The notes below the pieces were generated by a model. That model made no database searches. It was not told the origin of the DNA and saw nothing but the letters and a program-made list of their open reading frames with translations. 9,363 bases of DNA, taken from positions 1 to 9,363 of the forward strand of contig CAZUKP010000103.1 of assembly GCA_964620915.1 (NCBI GenBank). Reading direction: 5' to 3'. Below, one piece after another: positions 6,746 through 9,363 of the stretch. Source of the stretch: Hyphomicrobium_A sp964620915. Its GTDB lineage: Bacteria > Pseudomonadota > Alphaproteobacteria > Rhizobiales > Hyphomicrobiaceae. Made by a program: the position numbers and the translations under genes. Numbering within the stretch: the first letter of the stretch is position 1; each line of letters begins with the position of its first letter.

Positions 6746-8239
6746 ATGGCGAAGACGAATGGCTCGCGGAGCACGGACGACGCCGTTCATGGCACCGGCC
6801 CTGGAAACACATCGCCCACGCCTTGTTACCATGAGACGTTCGAGGCGGCGCTTCCGAGTAAGCAGAAGGTGGCCGAGGTGCGGAAGCGTCTCGACGACGC
6901 CGGCGTAAAGTACGTTATGTCGTGTTGGGTAGATTTGTTTGGTCTTCCGAAGACCAAGCCCGTCCCAATGACAGAGTTCGAAGAGCTTTGTGCAGGAAAA
7001 GGTCCACAATTCGCGGTTCACTCCGTGTCGTTTGTGCCTGACCTTACTTCAGCGGACGCTGATCAAGTGATGGTGCCCGATCTCGATGCTGTCTACATTT
7101 GCCCTTGGGACAGGGCAACCGCATTTATTTTTGCGGATCTCTTCTGGCAAGACAAACCGTATAACAACTGTTCGCGGCAAACGCTGAAGCACGCCATACG
7201 AGATGCCGGTAATGCAGGATACGTCGGATACGCGGGTGTAGAGCCCGAATTCATCGTGATGAAATGGGACGAAGAAGGGAGACCGATCAAGGCGATCGAT
7301 AGCGATCCGCCTCTGGGCAAGGGGCTGCGATCCCGTCGTCAGCCCTTCGGCTACGATGTAGAATATACAAATGACTCCATGCCGTTCCTGAAGGAGATGA
7401 TCGACGTTCTGAATGAGCTTGGATGGCGTCTCCATGATGTGGTCGCAGAAGGCGCATACTCTCAATTCGAGCTAGACTTCCACTACACGCATCTTCTCGA
7501 AATGGCTGACCGCGTCACCTTTTTGAGGATTCTTCTCAAGGAAATCGCGAAGAAGCACGACATGTTCGTCACCTTTATGCCGAAGCCGACGACGGGCGAT
7601 TGGCGTTCCGGGGCTCACATCAACTTCTCATTGCGCCCCGCGAATAATCTCGACAGAAATCTCTTTCAAGACGAGAGCGGTAGCTGGTCGGAAGACGTTC
7701 GCCATGCGGTCGGCGGCTTGATGGCTCACGCCGAGGCGATTACCGCGTTGGCTTGCCCGACGGTAAATTCCTACAACGGCCTCGTGCCGCGCGTCGGCGG
7801 CTTCGAGGGCGGGACGGTCACTTGGGCTCCCACGAACATAACTTACGGCTTCAACAATCGCTCGGCTCAGTTCCGACTTCCTCAAAGTCGCTACTGCGTA
7901 GAAAATCGCGCGGCCGACATGTGCATGAATGCGTACCTCACATTTGCCATGACGCTCGCGGCGGCGGTTGAGGGGATCGTGAAAAAGACCGAAGCAGGCC
8001 CTCCGACCGATCGCGACTTGTATGGGATGAGTCGAGAGGAGATGGATGAGGCCGGCATACGTCGTCTGCCGCGCAATCTTTTGGAAGCAATCGATTATCT
8101 GAGTAAGGATGCGCTGGCGGAAAAGGTGCTGGGCCGCACCACCCTTAACTCGTATCTGACCTACAAAGTTGACGAATGGGAGCGATATCATCAGGCCGTG
8201 ACCGACTGGGAGGTCAACGAATATCTGAGGTTATATTAG
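6746..8239 (+). CDS. Glutamine-synthetase-family ligase (GlnT / gamma-glutamylamide synthetase-like)
   Basis: A 497-residue GS-fold protein. The beta-grasp domain spans about residues 40-135 and the catalytic domain 145-490. Metal and substrate positions visible are E166 and E168 (VEPEF), E235 and E242 (AEGAYSQFELDF), H291 (SGAHINFSL, after FMPKP 277-281), N371-R372-S373 and E386-N-R388 (usual E-x-R). It resembles the GlnT/type III group that includes gamma-glutamylmethylamide synthetase more than GlnA, and is longer than those (about 435) by a ~35-residue N-terminal extension. The usual NSYKR motif reads NSYNG (341-345), so the carboxylate-binding arginine is missing and the acid substrate may differ. 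ATG 6746 follows AGGGAGAGAAGG; an in-frame ATG at 6686 lies within the promoter. It runs convergent to the Lrp-type gene. ATP-dependent amide formation is family knowledge; the substrate is unknown. Confidence 0.88.
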   Translation: MAKTNGSRSTDDAVHGTGPGNTSPTPCYHETFEAALPSKQKVAEVRKRLDDAGVKYVMSCWVDLFGLPKTKPVPMTEFEELCAGKGPQFAVHSVSFVPDLTSADADQVMVPDLDAVYICPWDRATAFIFADLFWQDKPYNNCSRQTLKHAIRDAGNAGYVGYAGVEPEFIVMKWDEEGRPIKAIDSDPPLGKGLRSRRQPFGYDVEYTNDSMPFLKEMIDVLNELGWRLHDVVAEGAYSQFELDFHYTHLLEMADRVTFLRILLKEIAKKHDMFVTFMPKPTTGDWRSGAHINFSLRPANNLDRNLFQDESGSWSEDVRHAVGGLMAHAEAITALACPTVNSYNGLVPRVGGFEGGTVTWAPTNITYGFNNRSAQFRLPQSRYCVENRAADMCMNAYLTFAMTLAAAVEGIVKKTEAGPPTDRDLYGMSREEMDEAGIRRLPRNLLEAIDYLSKDALAEKVLGRTTLNSYLTYKVDEWERYHQAVTDWEVNEYLRLY

Positions 8240-8245
8240 CTTTTG

Positions 8246-8268
8246 CGAGCGGATAAGTGGGCCGCTCG
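8246..8268. terminator. Hairpin between convergent GS-like and Lrp-type genes
   Basis: CGAGCGG (8246-8252) and CCGCTCG (8262-8268) pair perfectly around a 9-base loop in the 32-base gap between two convergent stop codons. The position suggests a shared terminator, but neither strand has a T-tract after the stem (TTTT precedes it on the plus strand), so it may only be a 3'-end stabiliser. Confidence 0.5.
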
Positions 8269-8271
8269 TCG

Positions 8272-8820
8272 TCAATCCACCGAGTCCGGGGTCGCTTCCA
8301 GTTGAGGCAGGGTGTCATTGTTTACGGAGAAATCCCTCTTCAAAAGAAACTGGTTTTTGAACATTTTAATGCCCGTCATGATCTCGGCTGACGAAATTCC
8401 AAGATCGTTATAGCAAAAGGTGTCCATAAACTCAGTGAGCCCATCTTCACTCTCAAATACAACTTCAACCAGTAGATCAAACCGACCACTGACCCAAAGT
8501 ATATATACGACGTTTTGGCACCCCCCCAGACGCTCAGCGACAGACGCGGGAGTGTGGCCGGGTGCCACCTTCACGCCGAGCATCGCATCAGAGCGATAGG
8601 AGATCGAGGCAGGGTCGACGACTGCCGCGATCGTGAGGACGCCGGCCTGCTTCATCCAATTCACGCGGTTTCGAACAGTGCCCTCTGACACATCGAGAGC
8701 GTCCGCTATTGTTCGGAAGGATGCTCGACCGTCTTGCTGGAGAAGAGCTACGATTTGACGATTGAGGCTGTCGTAGGGAGACGCGTAGCTGTTCTCGGCC
8801 GGCTTCGGAGTGTGCTTCAT
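8272..8820 (-). CDS. Lrp/AsnC family transcriptional regulator
   Basis: A 182-residue protein with the standard two-domain plan. Residues 16-66 are the winged helix (DSLNRQIVALLQQDGRASFR...LDVSEGTVRNRVNWM, then AGVLTIAAVVDP). Residues 78-155 are the RAM ligand-binding and oligomerisation domain, with LWVSGRFDLLVEV at 108-120 carrying the conserved G-x-x-D. A ~14-residue N-terminal extension and a ~25-residue acidic tail make it longer than the usual 150-165. ATG 8820 is preceded by AAGG close to the start. Lrp-type proteins sense amino acids or related small molecules and usually regulate themselves and nearby genes. Candidate targets are the palindromes at 6685-6725, 8863-8882 and 9083-9094. 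A run of seven G residues lies in the coding strand (about 8521-8527), frame intact. Confidence 0.92.
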   Translation of the reverse strand: MKHTPKPAENSYASPYDSLNRQIVALLQQDGRASFRTIADALDVSEGTVRNRVNWMKQAGVLTIAAVVDPASISYRSDAMLGVKVAPGHTPASVAERLGGCQNVVYILWVSGRFDLLVEVVFESEDGLTEFMDTFCYNDLGISSAEIMTGIKMFKNQFLLKRDFSVNNDTLPQLEATPDSVD

Positions 8821-8862
8821 TCAAAAACCTTCATGCGGACGAATGTCGAAAACGCAGCGCAC

Positions 8863-8882
8863 GGCTCGGATTAGAACGAGCC
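8863..8882. promoter_or_regulatory. Inverted repeat upstream of the Lrp-type gene
   Basis: GGCTCG (8863-8868) and CGAGCC (8877-8882) are perfect 6-bp arms with an 8-base spacer, 43-62 bases before the start of the regulator gene. The place suits autoregulation, common for this family. Its arms do not resemble the GCAA/TTGC palindromes elsewhere in the region. Confidence 0.3.
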
Positions 8883-9082
8883 CCCTGAGCAAAGTACAGG
8901 AACCGGAAAAGCCTGCGCTACTCCCTTGTGATCCGTTGCAAATGCTCGATTTCTCCCAGCAGGACAACTCATGTGCCCGCGATTTCCCGGCCTGGGTGAC
9001 CCAAAACCCAATGTGAAGCGACTCGTACTGGCAGCCGGCGAAACGCAAACAGCATCCTGTTAGCAGTAAAATTGCTGAACAC

Positions 9083-9119
9083 GCAATATATTGCTTGCGC
9101 TGCTATGTAAATCATACAC
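9083..9119 (+). promoter_or_regulatory. GCAATATATTGC palindrome overlapping a candidate permease promoter
   Basis: GCAATATATTGC (9083-9094) is a perfect 12-bp palindrome. Its right half overlaps TTGCTT (9091-9096), a possible -35, with ATACAC (9114-9119) 17 bases on as a weak -10. A further ATTGC at 9071-9075 pairs with GCAAT at 9083-9087. It lies about 130-150 bases before the permease start. The site is a good operator candidate; the promoter itself is weak. Confidence 0.4.
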
Positions 9120-9242
9120 AATGGCCCGTATTGATTTCGCTACACGCAACGCCACTCCGCGAAATTGCTTCGCTAGGTTGCGCTGCCTGACGAATTTGCG
9201 TGAGCTAGCCATGTACATGCTCAAATGGAGCCAAACCTAGTC

Positions 9243-9363
9243 ATGGGCGCTGGGCAACGAGTCGTCGAGAGAGAGGAACTCGCGGAGGCGCCCAGCACCA
9301 AGCCGCGCCGCCAGAGGTGGTTCGAGTATCAAAAGCCGATCCCGGTCGTCTGGTCTTTGGTGC
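9243..9363 (+). CDS. N-terminus of a probable ABC transporter permease (NitT/TauT type), partial
   Basis: The frame is open to the window edge. From ATG 9243 it gives MGAGQRVVEREELAEAP, then a basic stretch and RWFEYQKPIPVVWSLV. A charged tail followed by a W-x-x-YQKPIP-type entry into the first membrane helix is typical of SsuC/TauC-like permeases of nitrate/taurine/sulfonate importers. ATG 9225, in frame six codons earlier, is the alternative start; 9243 is preferred because GGAG lies 12 bases before it and none precedes 9225. Only about 40 residues are visible and no transmembrane core or EAA loop is in view, so the family call is tentative. It is divergent from the Lrp-type gene, a usual arrangement for a regulator and its target. 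Confidence 0.5.
   Translation, partial: MGAGQRVVEREELAEAPSTKPRRQRWFEYQKPIPVVWSLV

Larger units (their letters stand above)
8821..9224. other. Noncoding regulatory region between Lrp-type gene and permease
   Basis: A divergent gap of about 400 bases. It holds the inverted repeat GGCTCG/CGAGCC (8863-8882) near the Lrp-type start, the palindrome GCAATATATTGC (9083-9094), a weak promoter beside it, and a GCGAA/TTCGC inverted repeat (9159-9173). Open frames on both strands (for example over 8821-9048) lack ribosome sites and recognisable features. Confidence 0.55.

Noticed and set aside
8521..8527. Run of seven G residues in the Lrp-type gene as a phase-variation tract
   Set aside because: The frame is intact on both sides, and a single short G-run without other evidence is not enough to claim slippage.
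1..9363. CRISPR array, rRNA genes or a complete insertion sequence
   Set aside because: No regularly spaced direct repeats, no rRNA-like sequence, and no transposase frame with terminal inverted repeats was seen.

Overview
The window looks like a stretch of a GC-rich alphaproteobacterial chromosome, most likely Hyphomicrobiales (Rhizobiales). The basis is codon usage, the gene families present, and diverged copies of an intergenic repeat of the type that gives spurious 'SALGQKRTF'-like ORFs in that order. The genus cannot be fixed from the sequence.

Left part (1-3412, strongly GC-rich): the 3' end of an unidentified CDS with a strong intrinsic terminator (1-170); a DoxX-family membrane protein gene (360-758) with a promoter and a hairpin terminator; a weak small secreted ORF (917-1117); an AraC-type regulator lacking its N-terminal half (1268-1939, minus); and, immediately divergent, a right-handed beta-helix gene (1921-3292) broken by a one-base frameshift and lacking a signal peptide. 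These two genes meet head to head with no promoter space, which suggests a deletion.

Boundary (3413-3467): a 45-bp fragment identical in organisation to the 3' half of a tRNA-Val(CAC) gene. It runs from the CCA end to the anticodon loop, where the tRNA match stops. A perfect 9-bp inverted repeat is centred on the anticodon loop. This is what a tyrosine-integrase attachment core looks like, so DNA to the right is probably an integrated island.

Right part (3468-9363, more AT-rich): a cytoplasmic [4Fe-4S] molybdopterin oxidoreductase (3824-5950, minus); a 795-bp divergent noncoding region; a glutamine-synthetase-family ligase (6746-8239, plus) with a recognisable promoter carrying two palindromes; an Lrp/AsnC regulator (8272-8820, minus, convergent with the ligase); a noncoding region with a 12-bp GCAATATATTGC palindrome; and the first codons of what looks like a NitT/TauT-type ABC permease (from 9243, plus).

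Taken together, the right part could be a small acquired module for uptake (ABC permease), ATP-dependent ligation (GS-like enzyme) and redox conversion (Mo enzyme) of a nitrogen compound, controlled by the Lrp-type protein. The pieces are seen in the sequence; the joint pathway and its substrate are inference. The GS-like protein lacks the arginine of the usual NSYKR glutamate-binding motif (here NSYNG), so its acid substrate may not be glutamate.
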